Part shown: in pieces, positions 7,590 to 16,642 of the stretch
Position numbering within the stretch: position 1 is the stretch's first letter
Layout of the letters: every line of letters starts with the position of its first letter
Source of the DNA: Deltaproteobacteria bacterium
GTDB taxonomy: Bacteria > Myxococcota_A > UBA9160 > PR03
Assembly (NCBI GenBank): GCA_035063765.1
Contig: JAPSFT010000029.1
Coordinates: 1 to 43,797 of the forward strand
Direction of reading: 5' to 3'
Length of the DNA: 43,797 nucleotides
Made by a program: the position numbers and the translations under genes
The notes under the pieces: model-generated
The model's database searches: none
The model's input: only the letters and a program-made list of their open reading frames with translations
Told to the model about the DNA's origin: nothing

Positions 7590-9605
7590 TCATTCCGCCA
7601 ACGCGAACGCCACCAGCGTGTCGCCGGGCTCCGACCAGCCGTGGCCGCCGGCGGCGACCACCACGAACTGGCGTCCGGCGCGGCGCAGGCGGTAGGTCGC
7701 GGGGGTCGCGTTCGCGGTGTAGGGCAGGCGCGCGCGCCAGAGCTCGCGGCCGCTCTCGGCGTCGAAGGCGCGCAGGAACTTGTCGGTGGTGGCACCGATG
7801 AAGACGAGGCCGCCCGCGGTCGCGATCGACCCGCCGAGGTTCGGTGCGCCGAGCGGCAGCCAGAGCGGGAACGGCGCCTGGTCGCGGGTGGTGCCGAGCG
7901 TGCTCTCCCAGAGCAGCCGGCCGCTCTTCAGGTCGACGGCCTGGAGGACCCCCCACGGAGGGGGATTGCAGGGCGCACCGAGGGGGCCGAGGAGCGGGCC
8001 CACGCGCAGGCCGTAGGGCGTGCCGCGCATCGGCGCGAGCATCTCGGGATACGCGACGGCGGCGGGATCGAGCTCGTCGAAGGCAGCGCGCGGCACGAGC
8101 TGCACCACCGACGGGACGCGCATCGAGTTCACGAACAGGACGCCGCGCTCGGGATCGATCGAGACGCCGCCCCAGTTCGGGCCGCCGGCGTTGCCCGGGA
8201 ACTGGATCGTGGGCTCGAGCCCGGGCGGGGTGAAGATCCCCTCCGAGCGCATGCCGGCGATGAGCTCGCGGCACCGGCTGCGATCCCAGGGCGTGAAGCC
8301 CCAGGCGTCGTCGGGGGTGAGCGTCGCGGGGTGGAGCGGGGCGGGATGGGTCGGGAAGGGCTGGGTCGGCGCGAGCACGTCGCCCGCGACGCCGCCCTGC
8401 GGTACCGGCCGCTCCTCGACCGGATAGAGCGGCACGCCCGTCTCGCGGTCGAGCAGGAACAGGTGACCCATCTTGGTGATCTGCGCGACGCCCGGGCGCC
8501 CGCCGCCCACGCCGTCGATGCGGAACAGGGTCGGCTGCGCGGGAACGTCGTAGTCCCAGTGGTCGTGGTGCACGGTCTGGTAGTGCCAGCGCAGGGCGCC
8601 GGTGGCCGCGTCGAGCGCCACCACCGAGCTCGAGTAGCGGTCGAGACCGCGGCGCTCGCCCCCGTAGTAGTCGGGGGCTGCGTTGCCGGTCGGGACGAAG
8701 ACGAGCCCACGCCCGGGGTCCGCCGACATCGCGGACCACACGTTCGGGGTGCCCGCGGCCCAGCGCTCGCCGGCGCCGCGCGGCCAGCCGGGCGGCACGG
8801 GATCCCAGGCCCAGCGCAGGGCGCCCGTGCGCGCGTCGAAGGCGCGCACCACGCCGGCCGGCGCGTCGGTGCGCTGGTTGTCCGCCACCAGCGCGCCCAC
8901 CACCACGACGTCGCCCACCGCGAGCGGCGGCGAGGTCACGTAGTACTCCCAGGGCTCGGCCTCGATGCCCTCGCGCAGCGCCACGCGCCCGTTTGCGCCG
9001 AAGTCGGCGCAGGGCCGGCCGGTCGCCGCGTCGAGCGCGACGAGCTCCGAGTCGATCGTGCCCGTGAAGATCCGGCGGGCGCAGGTGCGGCCGGCCGCGG
9101 CCGGCGCCGGGTCCACCCAGTGCGCGACACCACGACACACGAGAGGATAGGGCCCCTGCAGGCGCTGGAGCCGGAGCTCCGGGTCGAAGCTCCAGCGCTC
9201 GGTACCCGTCTCCGGATCGAGCGTGATCACGCGGTTGAAGCCGGTGCAGAAGGTGAGCCCGTCCTCGGTCACGACCGGCGTCGCGTTGAACGAGCTGCGC
9301 GTGCGCTCGCCGCGGCCGTCCGACACGTCTCCGTGGCGATAGGTCCAGGCCACCTCGAGGCGCCCGACGTTGTCGCGGTCGATCTGGTCGAGGGGCGACC
9401 AGCGGAGCCCGCCGGGGTCACCGCCCCAGGCGGGCCAGTCCGCCGTCGGGCCCGAGGCGTCGAGCGGCGGCAGCTCGCCGCCGCAGGCCGGGAGCAGGGC
9501 CGCGAGGAGCGCCAGCGCGCGCAGCGCCCTCGACCGCGGGGGCGGGGCCCTTCGGGAAGGTCTCTTCGAAGGACGCCGCCCGGGACGGCGGCAGGCGGGG
9601 CCCAT
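7590..9605 (-). CDS. PQQ-dependent glucose-dehydrogenase-like lipoprotein
   Basis: A 671-residue eight-bladed quinoprotein. After a basic N-terminus the hydrophobic stretch ALALLAALLPAC ends in a lipobox with Cys41, so the mature protein is probably membrane-tethered facing the periplasm. Several PQQ-blade repeats of the form VALDAATGALRW are visible, and FVPTGNAAPDYYGGERR followed by TVHHDHWDYDVPAQPTL matches the active-site region of membrane glucose dehydrogenase (Gcd). It lacks the five-helix membrane domain of Gcd, so electrons must pass to another carrier. Substrate is likely an aldose or polyol, unproven. No PQQ biosynthesis gene is in the window. The long Arg-rich N-terminus makes the start uncertain. 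Confidence 0.9.
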   Translation of the reverse strand: MGPACRRPGRRPSKRPSRRAPPPRSRALRALALLAALLPACGGELPPLDASGPTADWPAWGGDPGGLRWSPLDQIDRDNVGRLEVAWTYRHGDVSDGRGERTRSSFNATPVVTEDGLTFCTGFNRVITLDPETGTERWSFDPELRLQRLQGPYPLVCRGVAHWVDPAPAAAGRTCARRIFTGTIDSELVALDAATGRPCADFGANGRVALREGIEAEPWEYYVTSPPLAVGDVVVVGALVADNQRTDAPAGVVRAFDARTGALRWAWDPVPPGWPRGAGERWAAGTPNVWSAMSADPGRGLVFVPTGNAAPDYYGGERRGLDRYSSSVVALDAATGALRWHYQTVHHDHWDYDVPAQPTLFRIDGVGGGRPGVAQITKMGHLFLLDRETGVPLYPVEERPVPQGGVAGDVLAPTQPFPTHPAPLHPATLTPDDAWGFTPWDRSRCRELIAGMRSEGIFTPPGLEPTIQFPGNAGGPNWGGVSIDPERGVLFVNSMRVPSVVQLVPRAAFDELDPAAVAYPEMLAPMRGTPYGLRVGPLLGPLGAPCNPPPWGVLQAVDLKSGRLLWESTLGTTRDQAPFPLWLPLGAPNLGGSIATAGGLVFIGATTDKFLRAFDAESGRELWRARLPYTANATPATYRLRRAGRQFVVVAAGGHGWSEPGDTLVAFALAE

Positions 9606-9672
9606 CCCTCAGCGGCCTCGCGGGCTCGCGGCCGGCCGTGCCCGAGGGCTCACGCCGGGGTGCCGCGGCGGC

Positions 9673-10818
9673 TCACGCGATCGCCCCGGCCTCGCGCAGC
9701 TTCGCGAGCTCGCCGGCGGCGAAGCCCCAGTCGGCGAGCGCCGCGTCGGTGTTCTCGCCGGGCTGCGCGCCGAGCCGCTCGATGCGCCCCGGGGTACGGC
9801 TGAAGCGCGGCGCCGGGCCGGGCTGGCGCGCACCCTCCACCTCGACGAAGGTGCCGCGCGCCCGGAGATGCGGATGCTCGGGCGCCTCGGCGAGCGAGAG
9901 CACCGGCGCGAAGCACACGTCGCTGCCCTCCAGGATCGCGCACCACTCGTCGCGGGTCTTCGTCTTGAAGAGCGCAGCGAAGCGCTCCTTGAGCTTCGGC
10001 CAGCCGCTGCGGTCCATCTGCTGCGGGAGATCCTCGCCGGCGAGCCCCGTCTTCTCGAGCAGCTCGCGGTAGAACTGGGGCTCGATCGAGCCGATCGAGA
10101 CGTAGCGGCCGTCCTTCGTCTCGTAGCAGTCGTAGAAGTGCGCGCCGCCGTCGAGCATGTTGGCCATGCGCTCGTCCCGCCACCAGCCGGAGGCGTGCGC
10201 ACCGTAGATGATCGCCATCAGCGTGGCGGCGCCGTCGACCATCGCGGCATCCACCACCTGGCCCTTCCCGGAGCGCGCGCGCTCGACCAGCGCGCACGCG
10301 ATCCCGTAGGCGAGCAGCAGCCCGCCGCCGCCGAAGTCGCCGACCAGGTTGAGGGGCGGCGGCGGCGGCGAGTCGGGCCGCCCGATCGCGTGCAGCGCGC
10401 CGGTCAGCGCGATGTAGTTGAGGTCGTGGCCGGCGGCCTTCGCGAGCGGACCCTCCTGGCCCCAGCCGGTCATCCTGCCGTAGACCAGGCGCGGGTTGCG
10501 GGCGAGGCAGACGTCGGGGCCGAGGCCGAGGCGCTCCATCACGCCAGGCCGGAAGCCCTCGAGGAGCGCGTCCGCCTTCTCCACGAGCCGCAGCACGACC
10601 TCGACGCCGGCCGGCTTCTTCAGGTCCACGGCCACGCTGCGCCGGCCGCGCGCCAGGAAGTCGAGGTTGGGGCCGGGGCGGCGCGGCAGGCGGGTGGACT
10701 CGACGCGATCGACGCGCAGCACCTCGGCGCCGAGGTCGGCGAGCATCATGCCACAGAAGGGGCCGGGGCCGATCCCGGCGATCTCGACGACCCGGATTCC
10801 TGCGAGCGGTCCCGCCAC
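9673..10818 (-). CDS. Alpha-methylacyl-CoA racemase (CaiB/BaiF family)
   Basis: A 381-residue family III CoA-transferase-fold enzyme. The start GTG 10818 follows GGAGG by 7 nt and gives the typical N-terminus [14 protein letters not shown]. In place of the Asp nucleophile arrangement of CoA-transferases, it carries the racemase pair His131 ([11 protein letters not shown]) and Asp161 (LVGDFGGGG), the residues that exchange the alpha proton in the mycobacterial enzyme MCR. Such enzymes interconvert (R)- and (S)-2-methylacyl-CoA so that branched or steroid-derived chains can enter beta-oxidation. That fits the four acyl-CoA dehydrogenase genes further along. It lies between pabB and the PQQ dehydrogenase on the same strand, with 86- and 67-nt gaps. 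Confidence 0.92.
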   Translation of the reverse strand: MAGPLAGIRVVEIAGIGPGPFCGMMLADLGAEVLRVDRVESTRLPRRPGPNLDFLARGRRSVAVDLKKPAGVEVVLRLVEKADALLEGFRPGVMERLGLGPDVCLARNPRLVYGRMTGWGQEGPLAKAAGHDLNYIALTGALHAIGRPDSPPPPPLNLVGDFGGGGLLLAYGIACALVERARSGKGQVVDAAMVDGAATLMAIIYGAHASGWWRDERMANMLDGGAHFYDCYETKDGRYVSIGSIEPQFYRELLEKTGLAGEDLPQQMDRSGWPKLKERFAALFKTKTRDEWCAILEGSDVCFAPVLSLAEAPEHPHLRARGTFVEVEGARQPGPAPRFSRTPGRIERLGAQPGENTDAALADWGFAAGELAKLREAGAIA

Positions 10819-10904
10819 CTGCTGCCCTCCTGGAGCTGCGCTCTGCGAATCGAGGCGGCACGGTAGCCCAACGCGCACCTTGGAGCGCGGCGCGCCGTAG
10901 CCGG

Positions 10905-12440
10905 CTACGCCCCGCCAGCGCCCGCGCGCGCCACGGCGTCGAGCGACGCCCGCCCCTTCGCGAGCGTCTCCGCCCACTCCGCCGCCGGCTCGGAGTCGAG
11001 AACGATCCCGCCGCCCACGTGGATCCAGGCCCGGCCCGGCCGCAGCAGCAGCGTCCGGATCACCACCGCGAGCTCCGCCCCCCCGCGCGCGTCGAGCCAG
11101 CCGAGCGCGCCCGAGTAGACGCCGCGGCGGACCGGCTCGAGGCGCGCGAGCCGCTCGATCGCGGCAAGCTTCGGAGCGCCGGTCATGGAGCCGGGCGGGA
11201 AGGCCGCGCACACCGCGTCGACCGCGTCGAGCCCCGGGCGCAGGCGGCCGCACACGGTCGACACCATCTGCCACACCGTCGCGTAGGGCTCGAGAGCGAA
11301 GAGCTCGGGGACCTCGACGCTCCCGGGCATGCACACCCGCCCGAGGTCGTTGCGCACGAGGTCCACGATCATGACGTTCTCGGCGCGCTCCTTTCCGGAG
11401 CCGGCGAGCGCGGCGCGCAGCGCGGCGTCGGCGGCGGGCGTGGCGCCACGCGGCCGGGTGCCCTTGATCGGGCGGCTCTCGAGCGCGCCGTCGGGGCCGA
11501 GGCGCAGGAAGCGCTCGGGCGAGCTGCCGGCGACGGCCGCGCCCTCGCCGGCCAGGAAGGCGGCAAAGGGCGCGGGATTCCTCCGGCGCAGATCCAGGTA
11601 TACGTCCCAGGGATCGACGTCGGCACGGGCGAGCAGCCGGTGGGTCAGGTTGGCCTGGTACAGGTCGCCGGCAAGGATCTGCTCGCGGATGCTCTGCACC
11701 GCCTTGGTGTAGGATGCCTCGTCGAACCAGGCGCCGAGCGTGAGCCCGCTCGCGGGATCGACGAGCCGGACCGGCTCCGGCCCCTGCTCGGGGGCGACGC
11801 CGCGCGGCCAGGGGCTCGCATCGGGCGCCTCGAAGGGATCAGGCTCGCGGCGCGCGACGCGCGCGGCGAGCCGCTCCGCGGCGCGCTCCGCCGCGGCCAG
11901 CGCGGCGGCCGGGTCGGCGCCGAAGCCGAGAGCGGTCGCGTAGAGGCGCCCGCTCGCGAGATCGCGGGCGAGCAAGCGGTCCGCGAGCGCGAGCCGCAGC
12001 TCGGGAAGCCCGAGGTCGTCGAGCCCCGGGAACGCGAGCCGCTCGAGCCGCGCCGAGAGCTCGTAGCCGAGCCAGCCGACGAGGCCGCCGGCGAAGGGCA
12101 CGCCGGTGTCGGCCGCGTCGGCGCGCGGTGCCCGCGGCAGCCAGGCACGCAGCTCCGCGATCGGGTCTCCGCGCCAGCGCAGCCGCGCCGGCGGCCAGCG
12201 GCCCGCGAGCGTGCGCGCCGCGTCGAGCTCGAGCCGGTCGCCCTGGCTGCGCAGCACGAACGCGGGATCGCAGCCGGCGAACGACCAGCGCTCGGCACCG
12301 GCCGCACCGCCCGTGGGTCCCGGGGGCATCGCGTTCTCGAGCAGCCAGAAGCCGCGCTTGCGGCGCAGCGCGTCGAGCAGGTCGTCCCAGCGCGGCGGGC
12401 CGGGGATCTCGCGCACCGCGATCCGGGCGGGGGGCGTCAT
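10905..12440 (-). CDS. pabB: Aminodeoxychorismate synthase component I
   Basis: A 511-residue chorismate-utilising enzyme producing 4-amino-4-deoxychorismate for folate synthesis. The C-terminal catalytic domain shows [47 protein letters not shown] and [12 protein letters not shown]. The lysine in PIKGT is the residue that distinguishes PabB from anthranilate synthase TrpE (PIAGT). No glutaminase partner (PabA) or lyase (PabC) is adjacent; the class I amidotransferase at 17.1 kb is a different family. A 14-nt perfect palindrome (10896-10909) spans the stop. A TAGCCT element lies 12 nt upstream of the ATG. The gene diverges from the epoxide hydrolase. Confidence 0.92.
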   Translation of the reverse strand: MTPPARIAVREIPGPPRWDDLLDALRRKRGFWLLENAMPPGPTGGAAGAERWSFAGCDPAFVLRSQGDRLELDAARTLAGRWPPARLRWRGDPIAELRAWLPRAPRADAADTGVPFAGGLVGWLGYELSARLERLAFPGLDDLGLPELRLALADRLLARDLASGRLYATALGFGADPAAALAAAERAAERLAARVARREPDPFEAPDASPWPRGVAPEQGPEPVRLVDPASGLTLGAWFDEASYTKAVQSIREQILAGDLYQANLTHRLLARADVDPWDVYLDLRRRNPAPFAAFLAGEGAAVAGSSPERFLRLGPDGALESRPIKGTRPRGATPAADAALRAALAGSGKERAENVMIVDLVRNDLGRVCMPGSVEVPELFALEPYATVWQMVSTVCGRLRPGLDAVDAVCAAFPPGSMTGAPKLAAIERLARLEPVRRGVYSGALGWLDARGGAELAVVIRTLLLRPGRAWIHVGGGIVLDSEPAAEWAETLAKGRASLDAVARAGAGGA

Positions 12441-12452
12441 GATCCGCGCGCG

Positions 12453-12458
12453 AGGCTA
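12453..12458 (-). promoter_or_regulatory. Candidate -10 TAGCCT of pabB
   Basis: On the minus strand TAGCCT precedes ATG 12440 by 12 nt with no Shine-Dalgarno between, a short or absent leader. It is a slightly wider version of the leaderless spacing seen elsewhere. Confidence 0.35.
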
Positions 12459-12563
12459 GAGCAGATCTCCCGAATGCTCCCGTCGCCTCACGGGTCCTCG
12501 GCCCGGCTCGGTCTGCCGCTCCGAGGTGCGCTCCAGCGAGCGCGAACGCCGGACGTGCGCGTG

Positions 12564-12569
12564 TATACT
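12564..12569 (+). promoter_or_regulatory. Candidate -10 TATACT of the epoxide hydrolase
   Basis: TATACT stands out in otherwise G+C-rich DNA 34 nt before ATG 12604, with GGGAGA as ribosome-binding site in between. The same TATACTGC sequence precedes the acyl-CoA dehydrogenase at 29131. No clear -35 is visible. Confidence 0.4.
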
Positions 12570-12603
12570 GCGCCCGCCGCGCCCCGCGCTCCTGGGAGAT
12601 CCG

Positions 12604-13599
12604 ATGCCCTTCCCGCCCGCCCGCTCCGTCCAGCTCCCGCCGCTCCGGCTCCCGGACGGCACGAGCGAGCCCGGCATCCGATTGTCCGTCCACGAGGCGG
12701 GAAGCGGGCCCGCGATCGTCTTCTCGCACGGCTTCCCGGAGCTCGGCTGGTCGTGGCGACACCAGGTGGAGGCCGTCGCCGCAGCCGGCTTCCGCGCGAT
12801 CGCGCCGGACCAGCGCGGCTACGGCGCGAGCGAGAAGCCCGAGGCGATCACGGCCTACGACATCCACCACCTGGGCGGCGACCTGGTGGGCCTACTCGAC
12901 GCGCTCGGGATCGAACGGGCCGTCTTCGTCGGCCACGACTGGGGCGGCTTCGTGGTCTGGGCGATGCCGGCGCTGCATCCCGATCGGGTGGCGGGCGTGG
13001 TCGGCGTGAACACGCCCCTCACGCCCCGGCCGCCGGTCGCGCCGACGGCGCTGATGCGCGCGATGGTCGGCGGGCACGACGAGAAGCTCTACATCCTGTG
13101 GTTCCAGGAGCCCGGCGTCGCCGAAGCCGCGCTCGACCGCGATGCCGCGCTGGTGTTCGAGAAGCTCCTGCGCAGCGGCGTGCCGATGCAGGAGCTCGCG
13201 GCGCGCATGGCCGGGAAGGACATGGACATGAACCCCTTCCGGCGCCTGGCCGAGCTCGAGCCGCTCGGCGAGCCGATCGGAACGCCCGAGGAGCGCGCGC
13301 ACTACGTCGAGACCTTCCGGCGCACGGGCTTCCGCGGCGGCATCAACTGGTACCGCAACTTCGACCGCAACTGGGAGAGCGCGCCGGCCGTCGGCGCCAC
13401 CCGGATCGCGCAGCCCTGCCTCATGGTGACGGCCGAGTGGGATCCCGTCCTGCGCCCCGAGATGGCCGCGGGCATGGATGCCTGGTGCGCGGACCTCGAG
13501 ACCGTGATGATCCCGCGCTGCGGGCACTGGACCCAGCAGGAGAAGCCGGCGGAGCTGAACCGCATCCTCCTCGACTGGCTGCGGCGGAAGATCGGATAG
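12604..13599 (+). CDS. Epoxide-hydrolase-like alpha/beta hydrolase
   Basis: A 331-residue cytosolic alpha/beta hydrolase. The oxyanion motif HGFPELGWSWRHQ and the nucleophile elbow GHDWGG (Asp112) are diagnostic of the epoxide hydrolase/haloalkane dehalogenase branch; HGFPE favours epoxide hydrolase. The charge-relay acid is in VTAEWDPVLRPEM and the catalytic His in CGHWTQQEKP. Expected reaction is conversion of an epoxide to a vicinal diol; the physiological substrate is unknown. ATG 12604 follows GGGAGA by 4 nt and a TATACT element. A very stable hairpin follows the stop at 13624-13679. Confidence 0.88.
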   Translation: MPFPPARSVQLPPLRLPDGTSEPGIRLSVHEAGSGPAIVFSHGFPELGWSWRHQVEAVAAAGFRAIAPDQRGYGASEKPEAITAYDIHHLGGDLVGLLDALGIERAVFVGHDWGGFVVWAMPALHPDRVAGVVGVNTPLTPRPPVAPTALMRAMVGGHDEKLYILWFQEPGVAEAALDRDAALVFEKLLRSGVPMQELAARMAGKDMDMNPFRRLAELEPLGEPIGTPEERAHYVETFRRTGFRGGINWYRNFDRNWESAPAVGATRIAQPCLMVTAEWDPVLRPEMAAGMDAWCADLETVMIPRCGHWTQQEKPAELNRILLDWLRRKIG

Positions 13600-13623
13600 C
13601 AGCGCTCGCGAGGGACGCGCGGC

Positions 13624-13679
13624 GGGAGTGGCCGCGAGCCCCGGACCGGGGCACGGGCCGGGGCTCGCGCAGCACTCCC
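13624..13679. terminator. Long two-part hairpin after the epoxide hydrolase
   Basis: The inner stem at 13633-13644/13658-13669 (CGCGAGCCCCGG / CCGGGGCTCGCG) is 12 bp and perfect. An outer stem at 13624-13630/13673-13679 (GGGAGTG / CACTCCC) adds 7 bp across a 2/3-nt internal loop. It begins 25 nt after the stop of the upstream gene. There is no T tract, so it may work as a factor-assisted terminator or mRNA stabiliser. Confidence 0.6.
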
Positions 13680-13714
13680 CTCTTCCGATATAACCCGCCA
13701 GCGGGGGAAGGACC

Positions 13715-15028
13715 TTGGGTGGCGGCGTCGTGATCGCGCGGATCACGGGCGGCTTGGAGCTCTCGGCGCGCGCGCTGGCGCTGCCGTGGCTGCTCGGCCT
13801 GCGCTGGGCCGGCGCCTTGCGCGGGCCGGCCGGCTCCGGCATGCCGCAGGTGCGGCGCTCGGCCGCCCTTGCACTCAAGGTGGCCGCCGACGAGGCCTTC
13901 CTCGCGACGGAGCTGGTCTCGGGCGGGCTCCTGCTGCGCGCCACGGACCGCCGGCGGCTGGCCGGCGAGATCGCCGCGGCGCACGAGCTCTTCGCGCGCC
14001 GCGGCTGGCTCGCCGAGCCGCGTGGCTACCACCGGGCGCCACCGCTCCTGCACAGCGTCGAGGAGGAGCCCCGGAGGCTCGGGCGGCTCGGCTACCGGCA
14101 TGCCCGCTTCGAGAGCGGCTACGCGCCGCACCCGGACGAGCCCGGATCCGAGCGCTGGTCGCAATACCACGCGAACCGCAGCGCGCACGTCTGGCTGCTG
14201 CGGCACGACGAGGAGGCGCCCGCTCCGGGCGCGCCGGGGCCGGGTCGGAACGGGAAGGGGCGCCCCTGGGTGGTGTGCGTGCCCGGCTTCCGGATGGGCC
14301 ATCCGCTCGTCGATCTCACCGCCTTCCACGCGCGCTGGCTGCACGAGGTGCTGGGCCTCGACGTCGCGATCTACGTGATGCCCTTCCACGGGCCCCGCCG
14401 CTGCGGCCGGCGCAGCGGCGACGGCTATCTCTCCGGCGATTTCGTCGACACGCTGCACGCCCAGGCCCAGGCCGTGTGGGACCTGCGGCGGCTGATCGGC
14501 TGGCTGCGCCGCGCGGGCGCCGGCCGCGTCGCCGTGCACGGCATCTCGCTCGGGGCCTACACGGCGGCACTGCTGGCGGCGCTCGAGCCGCGGCTCGACG
14601 CGATCGTGGCCGGCGTCCCGGCATCGTGCTTCGTCGGGCTCGCACGCTCGCACGTGCCGCCCGGGATCGCGGGCCTGCTCGCCCGCACCGGCTTCCCGCT
14701 CGAGCGCATCGAGGAGGTGCTGCGCGTCGTCTCGCCGCTGGCGATGCCGGTGCAGGTGCCCCGCGAGCGACGCTTCCTCTACGCCGGCACCGCCGATCGC
14801 CTCGCGCCGCCCGAGCAGGCCTGGAACCTCTGGCGCCACTGGGAGCGCCCGCACGTGACCTGGTACCAGGGCAGCCACATCTCCTTCCTCTTCGAGCCCG
14901 CCGTCCACGACCTCCTGCGCGAGGCCCTCGTCGGAGAAGGGGACGGCGACGGTCGCAGGACCGTCCCCCGCGATCAGGCGTGGATGGGAGGACGCTGGTG
15001 GCGCCAGGGGAGCGCCTCCTCGAGCTGA
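13715..15028 (+). CDS. ABHD18-like alpha/beta hydrolase with an aberrant C-terminus
   Basis: A 437-residue reading frame. The core VVCVPGFRMGHPLVDLTAFH, IYVMPFHGPRR and HGISLGAYTAALLAALEP (nucleophile Ser278) with the acid in YAGTADRLAPP and His in WYQGSHISFLF match alpha/beta hydrolases of the ABHD18 type; substrate unknown. The start is unclear: TTG 13715 lies only 2-3 nt after GGAAGGA, and GTG 13730 is an alternative. The natural protein seems to end near HDLLREAL (about nt 14930). The last ~33 codons read through a GGGGAC...GTCCCC hairpin and 55 nt of the antisense amidase 3' end, suggesting loss of the original stop. Confidence 0.75.
   Translation: MGGGVVIARITGGLELSARALALPWLLGLRWAGALRGPAGSGMPQVRRSAALALKVAADEAFLATELVSGGLLLRATDRRRLAGEIAAAHELFARRGWLAEPRGYHRAPPLLHSVEEEPRRLGRLGYRHARFESGYAPHPDEPGSERWSQYHANRSAHVWLLRHDEEAPAPGAPGPGRNGKGRPWVVCVPGFRMGHPLVDLTAFHARWLHEVLGLDVAIYVMPFHGPRRCGRRSGDGYLSGDFVDTLHAQAQAVWDLRRLIGWLRRAGAGRVAVHGISLGAYTAALLAALEPRLDAIVAGVPASCFVGLARSHVPPGIAGLLARTGFPLERIEEVLRVVSPLAMPVQVPRERRFLYAGTADRLAPPEQAWNLWRHWERPHVTWYQGSHISFLFEPAVHDLLREALVGEGDGDGRRTVPRDQAWMGGRWWRQGSASSS
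14939..14968. repeat. Short REP-like palindrome GGGGACGG...CCGTCCCC
   Basis: GGGGACGG at 14939-14946 pairs with CCGTCCCC at 14961-14968. An inner GGTC...GACC can also pair. It shares the GGGGAC/GTCCC termini with the 30-bp inverted repeat at 6518-6607 and sits at the convergent ends of two genes, a common REP location. Confidence 0.5.
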
Positions 15029-16416
15029 GCGGCGACGCGCAGCAGGAGATCCTCGCGGCCGGTCGCGGCCACCAGCATGGCGCCGACCGGGAGCCCGCTC
15101 TCGGTCAGGTGCGCCGGGAGCGAGATCGCGGGCTGGCCGGTCATGTTGATCGGGAAGGTGAAGGGGCCGAACGGAGCAGCGCGTAGGAACGGGCGCAACG
15201 GCTGGTCCGGCGTCTGCTCGAACTCGCCGATCCGCGGCGCCGGCTCGGCGGTGGTCGGGGTGAGGAGCAGGTCGAAGCCGCTGCCCCACCACGCCGCCAT
15301 CCGCCGCCCGAAGCGGTGCACGAAGTCGATCTGCTCGAGGTAGGTCGCCACCGGCGTCGCGCGGCCGAGCTCGGCGATCGCCCAGGTCATCGGCTCGACG
15401 TCGCCGGGGCCGAGCGCGCGGCCGAGCTTCTCGCCGACGGCCTCGAGGGCACGGGCGACGTTGCAGGCGACCACCGTCACGTAGCCGCGCCCCACGGCCG
15501 GATCCGCGTAGGCCTCCGGGCTCGCCTCCTCGACCCGGTGGCCGAGCGCGTCGAGCGCGCGCGCCGTCGCGAGCGCGGCCTCGGCGCACGCCGGATCGAC
15601 GACGACCCCCTCGCGCGGCGAGCCCGCGAGCAGGCCGATGCGCAGGCGGCCCGGGTCGGCCCCGACCTCCCGCACGTAGCGGCGCGCGGGCGGCGGCGCC
15701 GTGTAGGGATCGCCCGGCTCGGCACCCTGCGCGAGGTCGAGGAAGCCCGCGGTGTCCCGCACGGTCTTCGACACCACCAGCTCGCACGAGAACCCGCCCC
15801 AGCGCTCACCCGCGCCCGGCCCGAAGGAGCTGCGCCCGCGCGTCGGCTTGAGGCCGACGAGGCCCGTGTGTGCGGCCGGGATCCGGATCGAGCCCCCTCC
15901 GTCGCTCGCGTGCGCCATCGGCACCATCCCGGACGCGACCGCCGCCGAGGCGCCGCCGCTCGAGCCGCCCGAGCTGTGGCCCGGGTTCCAGGGGTTGCGC
16001 GTCGGCCCGTAGGCGAGCGGCTCGGTCGTGGGAAGCAGGCCGAGCTCGGGCGTGTTGGTGCGACCGAGCGAGATCAGGCCGGCGCGCGCCACGCGCTCGG
16101 CGAGGTGGCTCCCCTCGCGCTCGATCCAGCCGGCCTCCTTCAGGCACCCCATGCCCATGTGGCAGGGGGCGCCGGCCTCGGGGCCGCCGAGATCCTTCAT
16201 CAGGAACGGGACGCCCGCGAAGGGCCGGTCGGCGAGGTCCGGCGCGGAGGCGAGCGCCTTCGCGGCGGCGCGCGCGCGCTCGAAGGCCGGCAGGATCACC
16301 GCGTTCAGCTGCGGATCGAGCTTCTCGATCCGCGCGATCGCCGCGTCCACGAGCTCGATCGGCGTCACCTCGCGCCGGCGCACCAGCTCCGCCATCCCCG
16401 TTGCGTCCGTTTCCAT
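14974..16416 (-). CDS. Amidase-signature family hydrolase
   Basis: A 480-residue member of the amidase signature family. The Ser-cisSer-Lys triad is complete: Lys74 in VPFLMKDLGG, the cis-Ser in GHSSGGSSGGASAAVASG (Ser153) and the nucleophile Ser176 in SDGGGSIRIPAA. It is not likely to be GatA, since gatB/gatC are absent and the N-terminus (TGMAELVRRREVTPIELVDA) resembles general 6-aminohexanoate-cyclic-dimer-hydrolase-like amidases. It probably hydrolyses a small carboxamide in the cytosol. The ATG is preceded by GGAGGA only 3 nt away and by a TAGCTT element. The 3' end overlaps the convergent ABHD18-like frame by 55 nt. Confidence 0.9.
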   Translation of the reverse strand: METDATGMAELVRRREVTPIELVDAAIARIEKLDPQLNAVILPAFERARAAAKALASAPDLADRPFAGVPFLMKDLGGPEAGAPCHMGMGCLKEAGWIEREGSHLAERVARAGLISLGRTNTPELGLLPTTEPLAYGPTRNPWNPGHSSGGSSGGASAAVASGMVPMAHASDGGGSIRIPAAHTGLVGLKPTRGRSSFGPGAGERWGGFSCELVVSKTVRDTAGFLDLAQGAEPGDPYTAPPPARRYVREVGADPGRLRIGLLAGSPREGVVVDPACAEAALATARALDALGHRVEEASPEAYADPAVGRGYVTVVACNVARALEAVGEKLGRALGPGDVEPMTWAIAELGRATPVATYLEQIDFVHRFGRRMAAWWGSGFDLLLTPTTAEPAPRIGEFEQTPDQPLRPFLRAAPFGPFTFPINMTGQPAISLPAHLTESGLPVGAMLVAATGREDLLLRVAAQLEEALPWRHQRPPIHA

Positions 16417-16440
16417 GGCTCCTCCGCGTCCGGAGCGGCG

Positions 16441-16469
16441 AAGCTAGCAGTCGGGCCGGCGCCGGCCCG
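16441..16469 (-). promoter_or_regulatory. Candidate amidase promoter with adjoining palindrome
   Basis: On the minus strand TAGCTT (16446-16441) lies 24 nt upstream of the amidase ATG. Five nt further upstream is an 18-nt perfect palindrome (16452-16469), which would cover the spacer and -35 and could be an operator. It is all G/C, so chance is possible. Confidence 0.3.
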
Positions 16470-16583
16470 CGCGGCGCGGAAGCCGGGGAGCCCAGGCCCT
16501 GCGGGCGGCGCTCGCGGAGCGGCGCGACGCGGCCCCCTTGCGGAACGCCGCTCGACCGGATGCTCGCGGGGGCGGAGCCAGGA

Positions 16584-16630
16584 CACCGGGCTCCAGCAGA
16601 CGTCCGCCGCCCGCTGCCAGGACCCCGGTG
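16584..16630 (-). terminator. Weak hairpin after the thioesterase operon
   Basis: CACCGGG (16584-16590) pairs with CCCGGTG (16624-16630), and an inner CAGC/GCTG pair can form. It begins 12 nt beyond the thioesterase stop, where an operon end would be expected. There is no T tract. Confidence 0.25.
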
Positions 16631-16642
16631 CGGACTCCCCGG

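Noticed and set aside
7641-9803. 720-codon plus-strand frame opposite the PQQ dehydrogenase
   Set aside because: No motifs and antisense to a gene with a lipobox and quinoprotein repeats.
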